Shown in pieces: positions 1 through 8,131 of a DNA stretch of 61,970 nt. A program made the translations under genes and the position numbers. Positions within the stretch are counted from its first letter, which is position 1; every line of letters starts with the position of its first letter. Origin of the DNA: an uncultured Paludibacter sp. (GTDB lineage: Bacteria; Bacteroidota; Bacteroidia; Bacteroidales; Paludibacteraceae); contig CALFXE010000083.1 in assembly GCA_937927845.1 (NCBI GenBank), forward strand, positions 1-61,970. Direction: 5' to 3'. A model generated the notes under the pieces. It was not told the origin of the DNA, did no database searches, and saw nothing but the letters and a program-made list of their open reading frames with translations.

Positions 1-2075
1 TCTCGGACAAAGAACACTGTCAAAGCGTATATTCCAAAAGAAAAAGGATTAAGACTTTTTCTATCGTTTTTTCCGTACTCATTTTTTTGTAGTCAAAGCG
101 TATATTCCAAAAGAAAAAGGATTAAGACATCAACGTAATTATCATATCTCGGACAAAGAACACTGTCAAAGCGTATATTCCAAAAGAAAAAGGATTAAGA
201 CATTTTAAAAACAGATTATTGTTTGACATTTTGATACGTCAAAGCGTATATTCCAAAAGAAAAAGGATTAAGACTTACTACTATGCAATTTTGTCTTTTC
301 ATTTTATTGTCAAAGCGTATATTCCAAAAGAAAAAGGATTAAGACAAGCGTTAGCCTGCACTTCAGTTGAGAACCTGATGTCAAAGCGTATATTCCAAAA
401 GAAAAAGGATTAAGACTTATGTTCTTGATTTATATCTGTAACCCACTTTTCGTCAAAGCGTATATTCCAAAAGAAAAAGGATTAAGACCATTAGGTTTTG
501 CTTTGGTTTCTTTTTTTGGCGGTGTCAAAGCGTATATTCCAAAAGAAAAAGGATTAAGACTACAAAAATTCTCTACTTTCAAATTTTCTTTTGAAGTCAA
601 AGCGTATATTCCAAAAGAAAAAGGATTAAGACACTATTGTTATTGTACTTCGAGCCTCTGCCTGAAGTCAAAGCGTATATTCCAAAAGAAAAAGGATTAA
701 GACTTCTTTAGCGAGTTGCTTTAATTTGCGTGTTATAAGTCAAAGCGTATATTCCAAAAGAAAAAGGATTAAGACTGCATGATAATTCTTATATCTACAA
801 TTGTCTGAGAAAGTCAAAGCGTATATTCCAAAAGAAAAAGGATTAAGACATTTCAAAAAATACATCGTCGTTTCCGGTTATAAACGTCAAAGCGTATATT
901 CCAAAAGAAAAAGGATTAAGACCTCCACCTTTGAGAATGAACAATATAAAAACTCTTTGTCAAAGCGTATATTCCAAAAGAAAAAGGATTAAGACCGAGT
1001 AAAACTCGCTTTTTAATGCTTTCGCAATCGTCAAAGCGTATATTCCAAAAGAAAAAGGATTAAGACATCACATTTATGAAGATATCGTATTTATCTTCAT
1101 GTCAAAGCGTATATTCCAAAAGAAAAAGGATTAAGACAAGTGGCTTCTAAATTGATATATAGTTTGTGAGTAGTCAAAGCGTATATTCCAAAAGAAAAAG
1201 GATTAAGACCCTGTTGCAGGGGCTACAAGGTCTTTCCTATCCGTTGTCAAAGCGTATATTCCAAAAGAAAAAGGATTAAGACTCGGTTGCCGCAAGAACC
1301 ATGGCAGAAACGATATAGTCAAAGCGTATATTCCAAAAGAAAAAGGATTAAGACTTGATATATAATTTGTGAGTACAGGAGGACATTCAGGTCAAAGCGT
1401 ATATTCCAAAAGAAAAAGGATTAAGACGTGTCTTGGTCGTAAAAATACCCACTGCCGTTGCGTCAAAGCGTATATTCCAAAAGAAAAAGGATTAAGACTT
1501 GATGGCGTGGGGTGTTAGATTAATATAAGTCATGTCAAAGCGTATATTCCAAAAGAAAAAGGATTAAGACCGGTTAATAATTCATAAGTGTTCATTTTCG
1601 TAATGTCAAAGCGTATATTCCAAAAGAAAAAGGATTAAGACCGAGTAAAACTCGCTTTTTAACGCTTTCGAGATAGCGTCAAAGCGTATATTCCAAAAGA
1701 AAAAGGATTAAGACCCGTCCTGAATACCCATTTCCCAAACTCTCCCACAGTCAAAGCGTATATTCCAAAAGAAAAAGGATTAAGACGTCTGTATTTTAGC
1801 GCCACTATGTGGTATTATTCGGTCAAAGCGTATATTCCAAAAGAAAAAGGATTAAGACCTTCCCTGTGCTAATGATGTCTTTACAACCTTATTGTCAAAG
1901 CGTATATTCCAAAAGAAAAAGGATTAAGACCGCATAAAAAACTCAATGAGTAGAACTCATCTTTGTCAAAGCGTATATTCCAAAAGAAAAAGGATTAAGA
2001 CTTGACAGAAATTCTCTTTTTATTTGCTCCTCCAAGAGGTCAAAGCGCATATTCCAAAAGAAAAAGGATTAATAT
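1..2075 (+). CRISPR. CRISPR array, 29 repeats of 37 nt, 28 full spacers, open at left edge
   Basis: Repeats start at 19, 92, 165, 238, 309, 380, 452, 524, 596, 667, 739, 813, 886, 959, 1030, 1101, 1173, 1246, 1318, 1391, 1462, 1534, 1605, 1678, 1750, 1822, 1894, 1965 and 2039. Each is 37 nt, begins GTCAAAGCG and ends GGATTAAGAC. Spacers are 34-37 nt; bases 1-18 are the end of another spacer, so the array continues to the left. The last repeat (2039-2075) is degenerate: T to C at its position 10 and TAT instead of the final GAC. A decayed last repeat places the leader and newest spacers on the left and gives + strand transcription. The 3' end ATTAAGAC resembles the ATTGAAAC-type 8-nt handle left by Cas6 in type I-B and III systems, and the repeat has almost no internal dyad. 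A class 1 system is therefore inferred; the cas genes must lie outside the window. Confidence 0.98.
2039..2075 (+). repeat. Degenerate terminal CRISPR repeat
   Basis: It matches the consensus except for one base (position 10) and the last three bases, where the handle end GAC has become TAT. No further repeat follows. It marks the trailer (oldest) end of the array and sets the array's orientation. Confidence 0.9.
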
Positions 2076-2328
2076 AGCCAGATTGGCGTAGACTTCGTAT
2101 GTTTCAAGGGGTTGAGATATGTAGTTGTATCGCTTCACTCTGTATATTCGACATCGGCCGATAAGCCAAAAAATAAGTGAGATTGGCGTAATAATCGTCC
2201 TTGTTTGAGCAAGCAAAGCTTGCGAGTTTGGACGATTTAGCCAATCAAACGCTAATTTTTTGAGCAAAATCGGACGTAGTCTTGATTTTTTGTTTCTTTT
2301 TTATCAAGAAAAAAGAAATATGGAATCA
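2076..2328. repeat. Array trailer: direct repeat and nested stem-loop, no gene
   Basis: This stretch separates the array from clpB. The 11-mer AGATTGGCGTA occurs at 2080-2090 and again exactly 100 nt later at 2180-2190. From the second copy a nested dyad forms: GATTGGC (2181-2187) with GCCAATC (2240-2246), AATCGTCC (2193-2200) with GGACGATT (2230-2237), and GCAAGC (2209-2214) with GCTTGC (2218-2223) around an AAA loop. A minus-strand frame of about 75 codons crosses it and even reads into the last CRISPR repeat. It has no recognisable domain, so I treat it as repeat DNA and not as a gene. Confidence 0.7.
2293..2318. terminator. AT-rich hairpin between array and clpB
   Basis: TTTCTTTTTT (2293-2302) and AAAAAAGAAA (2309-2318) pair perfectly around a 6-nt loop, 10 nt beyond the clpB stop codon. 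An overlapping CTTGAT/ATCAAG dyad is also present. No clean U-tract follows on the clpB strand, so a terminator role is only likely. Confidence 0.4.
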
Positions 2329-4479
2329 CTAATTTCCAAAACTCAATTTATCTCCATCCACATCAACATAAATTGTTTCATTAGGCTTTAATGTGCCTGA
2401 TAATAAAGCTTTCGACAAATCGTTTAAAAGATATTTTTGTAATGCTCTTTTGACCGGTCGTGCTCCAAACTGCGGATCGAAACCTGCTTTTGCAAGAAAC
2501 TGTATAGCATCTTCATTAATATCTAACTTGATGTTGTTGTTTGTCAATAATTGTTGAATACCAGATAATTGCAACTTTACAATCTCTTTTATTTGTTGCC
2601 TGTCTAAAGGTGCAAACATTATAAGTTCGTCTACTCTATTTAGAAACTCCGGTCTAATGCTTTGTTTCAGAAGTTCAAACACTTGGTTTTTAGTCGACTC
2701 TACAATTTCATCATGGTTTGATGGAGTTATCTTTTCAAAGTTTTCTCTTATCAATGAAGATCCTATATTGGAGGTCATAATGATAATAGTGTTTTTAAAA
2801 TTCACAACACGACCTTTGTTATCTGTCAAACGACCATCATCCAGCACCTGCAACAGCACATTAAACACATCAGGATGTGCTTTTTCTATTTCGTCGAACA
2901 GTACTACTGAATAGGGTTTCCTTCGTATAGCTTCGGTAAGCTGACCACCTTCATCGTATCCAACATAACCCGGAGGCGATCCTATTAATCTTGTTACGGA
3001 AAACTTTTCTTGATATTCGCTCATGTCTATTCGAGTCATCATATTTTCATCATCGAACAGAAACTCTGCTAATGCTTTTGCTAACTCGGTTTTACCAACA
3101 CCGGTGGTACCCAGAAAAATAAATGAGCCTATAGGTCGCTTAGGATCCTGTAAACCAGCTCTACTACGTCTTACCGCATCGGCTACGGCGGTAATGGCTT
3201 CATCCTGACCAATTACTCGCATGTGCAACTCATCTTCTAAATTGAGCAATTTGTCGCGCTCACTTTGTAGCATTTTATTTACAGGTATGCCTGTCCAGCG
3301 ACTTACTACATCAGCAATGTCATCGGAATCAACCTCTTCTTTAATTAAAGCGGTACTTCCTTGTAATGCAGCTAATTCATTCTGATACAATGCAATATTG
3401 TTTTCTAAATTTTTTAATTTACCATAACGAATTTCTGCAACTTTACCGTAATTGCCTTCGCGTTCGGCTTTGTCAGCTTCAAATTTTTGTTTTTCAATCT
3501 CAATTTTTGCCTGCTGAATATTATCTATCAAAGCCTTTTCAGACGACCATTTATCACGTATAAGTTTTGCTTCGGCTTGTAAACGTGATATTTCATCACT
3601 TAATAACTCGACTTTCTTTTTATCGTTTTCACGTTTGATAGCTTCTCTTTCTATCTCTAATTGTTTGATATTACGCTCGATAACATCTAACTCTTCAGGT
3701 ACTGAATCCACTTCCAAACGTAATTTGGCAGCAGCTTCATCCATTAAGTCAATAGCTTTATCAGGTAAAAATCTATCTGTGATATATCGATTTGACAATT
3801 CTACGGCTGCAATAATAGCATCGTCTTTTATCCTTACTTTATGATGATTTTCGTATCGCTCTTTCAATCCGCGAAGTATGGATATGGTGCTTTGTACATC
3901 AGGCTCGTTGACCATAACTATCTGGAAACGACGCTCTAATGCTTTGTCTTTTTCAAAATACTTCTGATATTCATTCAGGGTGGTAGCACCAATTGCTCGC
4001 AATTCTCCTCGTGCCAGTGCAGGTTTAAGAATGTTAGCTGCATCCATTGCACCTTCGCTTTTTCCTGCACCAATCAAGGTGTGAATTTCATCTATGAAAA
4101 GAATGATTTCTCCATCGGCATGTATTACTTCATTTACTACCGATTTCAATCTTTCTTCAAACTCGCCTTTGTACATTGCTCCGGCTATCAATGCTCCCAT
4201 ATCGAGCGAAAATAATTGCTTACTCTTCAGGTTTTCAGGCACATCACCTCGAATAATTCTGTGAGCAAGTCCTTCTGCTATTGCAGTCTTACCGGTACCT
4301 GGTTCACCAATGAGTATAGGATTATTCTTTGTTCTTCTGCTCAAAATCTGCAAAACACGACGAATTTCATCATCACGACCAATAACAGGATCAAGTTTTC
4401 CTGCTTTAGCTTTTTCATTCAAATTAATAGCATATTTGCTTAATGCCTTATCATTCTGATTGTTGTTTGTTTGATTCAT
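2329..4479 (-). CDS. clpB: ClpB-type AAA+ disaggregase lacking the N-terminal domain
   Basis: This is the Hsp100 disaggregase that threads aggregated proteins through a hexamer together with DnaK. The sequence shows AAA-1 with Walker A GEPGTGKT (about residue 58), the GAMYKGEFEERLK pore-loop region and a Walker B LFIDEIHT. A coiled-coil M domain follows (about residues 235-365), which separates ClpB from ClpA/ClpC. AAA-2 has GTTGVGKT, and a C-terminal small domain follows. It is 716 residues against about 860 in the family. It begins in the linker just before AAA-1, so the roughly 150-residue Clp_N double repeat is missing. Upstream lies only an intergenic stretch and a tRNA, so the absence is real in this sequence. 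E. coli makes a similar short ClpB from an internal start; here only the short form is encoded. Confidence 0.93.
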   Translation of the reverse strand: MNQTNNNQNDKALSKYAINLNEKAKAGKLDPVIGRDDEIRRVLQILSRRTKNNPILIGEPGTGKTAIAEGLAHRIIRGDVPENLKSKQLFSLDMGALIAGAMYKGEFEERLKSVVNEVIHADGEIILFIDEIHTLIGAGKSEGAMDAANILKPALARGELRAIGATTLNEYQKYFEKDKALERRFQIVMVNEPDVQSTISILRGLKERYENHHKVRIKDDAIIAAVELSNRYITDRFLPDKAIDLMDEAAAKLRLEVDSVPEELDVIERNIKQLEIEREAIKRENDKKKVELLSDEISRLQAEAKLIRDKWSSEKALIDNIQQAKIEIEKQKFEADKAEREGNYGKVAEIRYGKLKNLENNIALYQNELAALQGSTALIKEEVDSDDIADVVSRWTGIPVNKMLQSERDKLLNLEDELHMRVIGQDEAITAVADAVRRSRAGLQDPKRPIGSFIFLGTTGVGKTELAKALAEFLFDDENMMTRIDMSEYQEKFSVTRLIGSPPGYVGYDEGGQLTEAIRRKPYSVVLFDEIEKAHPDVFNVLLQVLDDGRLTDNKGRVVNFKNTIIIMTSNIGSSLIRENFEKITPSNHDEIVESTKNQVFELLKQSIRPEFLNRVDELIMFAPLDRQQIKEIVKLQLSGIQQLLTNNNIKLDINEDAIQFLAKAGFDPQFGARPVKRALQKYLLNDLSKALLSGTLKPNETIYVDVDGDKLSFGN

Positions 4480-4642
4480 ATATTCAAGTTTTTAATAGGT
4501 ATAATTGTTATTATTACCCTATCACTCAAATTCTCAACCATCAGTTAAATTGTGTCAAAAAGGCAGAAAAGCTATTAAAGAAGTTGAAGTTAAAGACAAT
4601 ATTGCAGTTTTGTTTTGTTTTGAGTATTAGCGAAAGTTCAAG

Positions 4643-4716
4643 TGATCCGGGCGGGATTCGAACCCACGACCCACAGCTTAGAAGGCTGTTGCTCTATCCA
4701 GCTGAGCTACCGGACC
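4643..4716 (-). tRNA. tRNA-Arg (anticodon UCU)
   Basis: On the minus strand the 74-nt sequence begins GGTCCGGTAGCTCAG and ends with the T-loop GGTTCGAATCC and acceptor strand CCGGATC plus discriminator A. The acceptor stem has seven pairs including one G-T. The anticodon stem ACAGC/GCTGT encloses the loop CTTCTAA, giving anticodon UCU, which reads AGA. CCA is not encoded. It lies upstream of clpB on the same strand. Confidence 0.96.
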
Positions 4717-4969
4717 AACTTAATTATGATGTAGAAATGTTTAGCTTTTCTCGAAAAGCGATGCAAAAGTAGTATATTTTTTATGAAATTGCAATATCTA
4801 AATTAAAATTCATAAATATCTGCCATTTATTGGGGAAAAATCACTAATATTGCAGGCTCAAAAATCAGCATGCTTAATTGATGATAATTGCATGCAATAA
4901 ATAAGTCTACAGACTTTTGAAACAGAGCAAAATAATGATAAAGCAGCAGTCCCAAAGGGACTAAAATAT

Positions 4970-5062
4970 GCATAACCGTATGCAAGCGAAGCGCAGCTTA
5001 CGGATGAGAAGGCGAAGTAAGTAAGGCGTAGCTTACAGATGTATGCAGACGCAACTTACGGA
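4970..5062. repeat. Imperfect repeats in the thrA upstream region
   Basis: Variants of a GCTTACGGAT-like unit recur at about 4997, 5031 and 5054, mixed with GTATGCA and AAGCGAAG words. They form a short GC-richer block in AT-rich DNA. It looks like a dispersed repeat or decayed palindromic element. I see no Thr/Ile leader peptide or attenuator there. Confidence 0.45.
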
Positions 5063-5096
5063 TTAAAGTAAACTAAAGAAATATAAATATATACAG

Positions 5097-7526
5097 ATGA
5101 AAGTAATGAAATTTGGCGGGACATCCGTAGGTTCCGTGGAAAGTATCTTAAACGTAAAGAAAATTGTTGAAGCCGAGAAAGAGCCTGTCATTGTTGTGGT
5201 TTCTGCTTTGGGCGGTCTGACCGACAAGCTGATTGCATTGATGGACATGGCAACAAGAGGCGAAAGTATTAGCAGTGAGTTTGAGTCGATTATAATGCGC
5301 CATAAGACTATTATCGACCAACTTGTTCCTGAAACTAAACAAACTGAAGTTACGCAAAGGATAATGTCGTTACTTGAAGATTTACGCTCTATTTTTGAAA
5401 GGGTAGGGAAAAATATAAAATTTGACCAGCAAACTAAAGATCTGATTTTGAGCTTTGGTGAAAGGATGTCCTCTGTGATTATCAGTAACATCATCGAAAA
5501 TGCTCATTATGCTTATTCTCCTGATTTTATAAAAACAACAACGGCTTTTGGTAAGCATTCGGCTGATATTACATTGTCAAATAGTTTAATACTCAAGCAT
5601 TTTTCAAATATACAGCAAATTACAGTTTGTCCGGGTTTTATAACTAAAGATAAGGATTCCGGCGTGTATACTAATCTTGGTCGTGGTGGCTCTGATTATA
5701 CGGCTGCTATTTTGGCTGCTGCCTTACAGGCGGAAGTGTTGGAAATATGGACTGATGTAGATGGATTTATGACTGCCGACCCACGTGTTATCAGTAAAGC
5801 TTATGTTATTGATAACTTGAGCTATATAGAGGCTATGGAGTTGTGTAATTATGGTGCTAAAGTTATTTACCCGCCAACTATTTTTCCGGCATATCACGAA
5901 AATATACCTATTCTGATAAAAAATACTTTCAACCCTCAAGCTAACGGTACATTTATTTCAAATGCAAAAGATGTTAGTGGTCAGACTATTAAAGGTATTT
6001 CTTCTATTAATGATACTGCTCTTGTGACCATGCAAGGACTTGGTATGGTAGGAGTTATCGGTGTAAGTAAAAGACTCTTTGGGGCTTTGGCAAATGTAGG
6101 TATTTCCGCCTTCTTTATTTCTCAGGCTTCCTCTGAGAATACAATATCGATAGGTGTTACAAACGATGAGGCTGATTTGGCTGTACAAGCTATCTCTGAT
6201 GAGTTTAATCATGAATTATCTATCGGAGAAATAAATTCTGTTGAAGCTGAAAAAAATCTTGCAACAATAGCGGTTGTAGGTGATAATATGAAGCGTATTC
6301 CGGGTATTTCCGGTAAATTATTTGGTGCGCTGGGTCGTAGTGGTGTTAATGTAGTTGCTATTGCTCAAGGCGCTTCCGAGACTAATATATCTTTTGTAAT
6401 TGCCTCTGAATCTTTGCGTAAGGCTTTAAACGTTATCCATGAGGCATTTTTCCTTTCAGAATATCAAGAATTGAATATCTTCCTTATTGGTACAGGTACT
6501 GTTGGCGGTGGACTGCTCGATCAAATTATGCAACAGCAGCCCAAGCTTAAAGCACAAAATAACATCAAAATAAAGGTTGTTGGCATTGCTGATGAAAATA
6601 AAGTTTTGTTTAAAAGAGATGGCATTGCTTTAAGTAGTTATAAAGATGAATTATCTCAAAATGGCGTTGATTCATCACCTGAGATTATTTTTCAAGGTAT
6701 TAAGGATATGAATATCTATAATGCTGTTTTTGTCGATTGCACTGCAAGTCATCAAATTGCAGCTCTTTATAAAGAATTGCTTTTAAGTAATGTTTCAGTA
6801 GTGGCAGCCAATAAGATTACTGCTTCAGGCGATTATGATACCTATGCAGAATTGAAAGTTATTGCTCGTAAAAGGGGTATTAAATTCTTATTCGAAACAA
6901 ATGTTGGTGCCGGCTTGCCTATCATAAACACTATGAATAACTTAGTTAACTCAGGTGATAAAATTTTGAAACTTGAGGCTGTACTTTCAGGTACTCTTAA
7001 CTTTATTTTCAATACTATTTCCGAAGCAATTCCGTTAAGTAAAGCTATTCAGATGGCTAAAGAAGCAAGATATGCCGAACCTGATCCTCGAATCGATTTG
7101 AGCGGTACTGATGTTGTTCGTAAATTGGTCATTCTTACTCGTGAAGCAGGTTATAGAGTTGAACAAAGTGATGTAAAGAAAAATCTTTTTATTCCTGAAA
7201 AATATTTTAAAGGTTCTTTGGATGATTTTTGGAATACAATCAATGAGATGGATAATGAGTTTGAAGCAATCAGGAAACGTCTTCAAGCTGAAAATAAACG
7301 TTATCGCTTTGTGGCTAAGATGGAAAATGGAGAATGTTCGGTGGGTCTGCAAGAGGTTGATATGCATCATCCATTCTACGAACTCGAGGGTAGTAATAAT
7401 ATAATCATGATTAAAACAGAAAGATATTATGATTATCCTATGATTATTAAAGGATATGGTGCAGGAGCAAGTGTTACTGCTGCCGGTGTCTTTGCAGATA
7501 TAATGAGTATTGCCAATATCAGATAA
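5097..7526 (+). CDS. thrA: Bifunctional aspartokinase / homoserine dehydrogenase I
   Basis: It catalyses the first and third steps of the aspartate route to threonine and methionine: phosphorylation of aspartate and reduction of aspartate semialdehyde to homoserine. The kinase begins at once with KFGGTS (residues 5-10), has GRGGSDYTA near residue 200, and is followed by two ACT-type regulatory segments (about 310-460). The dehydrogenase half begins at about residue 464 with the Rossmann motif GTGTVGGG and includes NVGAGLPII and the FNTI region. At 809 residues it is close to the E. coli enzyme (820). It stands apart from thrB and thrC, which are not in the window. The start gives the canonical N-terminus. 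Confidence 0.96.
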   Translation: MKVMKFGGTSVGSVESILNVKKIVEAEKEPVIVVVSALGGLTDKLIALMDMATRGESISSEFESIIMRHKTIIDQLVPETKQTEVTQRIMSLLEDLRSIFERVGKNIKFDQQTKDLILSFGERMSSVIISNIIENAHYAYSPDFIKTTTAFGKHSADITLSNSLILKHFSNIQQITVCPGFITKDKDSGVYTNLGRGGSDYTAAILAAALQAEVLEIWTDVDGFMTADPRVISKAYVIDNLSYIEAMELCNYGAKVIYPPTIFPAYHENIPILIKNTFNPQANGTFISNAKDVSGQTIKGISSINDTALVTMQGLGMVGVIGVSKRLFGALANVGISAFFISQASSENTISIGVTNDEADLAVQAISDEFNHELSIGEINSVEAEKNLATIAVVGDNMKRIPGISGKLFGALGRSGVNVVAIAQGASETNISFVIASESLRKALNVIHEAFFLSEYQELNIFLIGTGTVGGGLLDQIMQQQPKLKAQNNIKIKVVGIADENKVLFKRDGIALSSYKDELSQNGVDSSPEIIFQGIKDMNIYNAVFVDCTASHQIAALYKELLLSNVSVVAANKITASGDYDTYAELKVIARKRGIKFLFETNVGAGLPIINTMNNLVNSGDKILKLEAVLSGTLNFIFNTISEAIPLSKAIQMAKEARYAEPDPRIDLSGTDVVRKLVILTREAGYRVEQSDVKKNLFIPEKYFKGSLDDFWNTINEMDNEFEAIRKRLQAENKRYRFVAKMENGECSVGLQEVDMHHPFYELEGSNNIIMIKTERYYDYPMIIKGYGAGASVTAAGVFADIMSIANIR

Positions 7527-7547
7527 TTAATTGAATAATAGTTTTTT

Positions 7548-8093
7548 ATGAGAGTTATAAAGTTTCTTTTGGTTTTATTTTCTTTTTCGTTGATTTTGTT
7601 AGTTGCATGTAACGATGACAATGTAACCTATGCTGAAGAGTTGAAAGCCGAACAAGATATAATTAAAGATTTTCTTAAACGTAACCAGATTAAAGTTGTC
7701 AATACACTACCTGAAGGCTTTCCGTGGCCCGACAATGTTTATTATAAAAGTAAAACAGGATTGTATTTCAGATTAACTGATAAAGGTGACCATCTGATAA
7801 GTGACAGTATTGTTGCAGGAGATGAGGTAGTTACGCGATTTCTTCAATATACACTTACTGCTAAAGCTGATACGGTATCAAGCGAGAGTAGTATAGATTT
7901 TCCTGAGCCTTACGAGTTTAAGTATCTTGATTTATCACAGGCTTGTCAGGGTTGGCACGAAGCCGTTGGTTATATGGGATTTAATAACTCAAAAGGTAAA
8001 TTAATTATACCATCAAAAATCAGTTTTTCATCATTCAATCGACCTGCTACACCAATTGGCTACGATATGGAAATCAGAATCAAAAAATACTAA
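7548..8093 (+). CDS. DUF4827 lipoprotein, FKBP-like fold
   Basis: This 181-residue exported protein has a lipoprotein signal (LLVAC, Cys about residue 21). The body matches the DUF4827 pattern: an acidic helix (EELKAEQDIIKDFLKRN), a GLYFRL strand, then GDEVVTRFLQYTL and PCQGWHEAVGYM-like segments reminiscent of FKBP peptidyl-prolyl isomerases. Family knowledge: it is found in Bacteroidota, commonly beside a phosphoglucomutase-family gene, as here. It starts 21 bp after thrA and ends 38 bp before glmM, so co-transcription is likely. Its role in the cell envelope is unknown. Confidence 0.8.
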   Translation: MRVIKFLLVLFSFSLILLVACNDDNVTYAEELKAEQDIIKDFLKRNQIKVVNTLPEGFPWPDNVYYKSKTGLYFRLTDKGDHLISDSIVAGDEVVTRFLQYTLTAKADTVSSESSIDFPEPYEFKYLDLSQACQGWHEAVGYMGFNNSKGKLIIPSKISFSSFNRPATPIGYDMEIRIKKY

Positions 8094-8131
8094 CTCAAAA
8101 CTCATAACTCAAAACTCATAACTTTCTTAAC

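Noticed and set aside
219..992. Three plus-strand reading frames inside the CRISPR array (repeated YIPKEKGLR and FQKKKD words)
   Set aside because: They are translations of the 37-nt repeat itself; no ribosome site and no protein family.
2040..2267. Minus-strand frame of 75 codons after the array
   Set aside because: It runs into the degenerate CRISPR repeat and through a stem-loop; no domain, likely repeat DNA.
2076..2328. A tracrRNA or anti-repeat next to the array, pointing to type II
   Set aside because: No stretch complementary to the repeat was found in the trailer, and the repeat end looks like a Cas6 handle.
4443..4772. Plus-strand frame of 109 codons with RIHDPQLRR-type words
   Set aside because: It is the complement of tRNA-Arg and of the clpB start; a classic tRNA-shadow frame.
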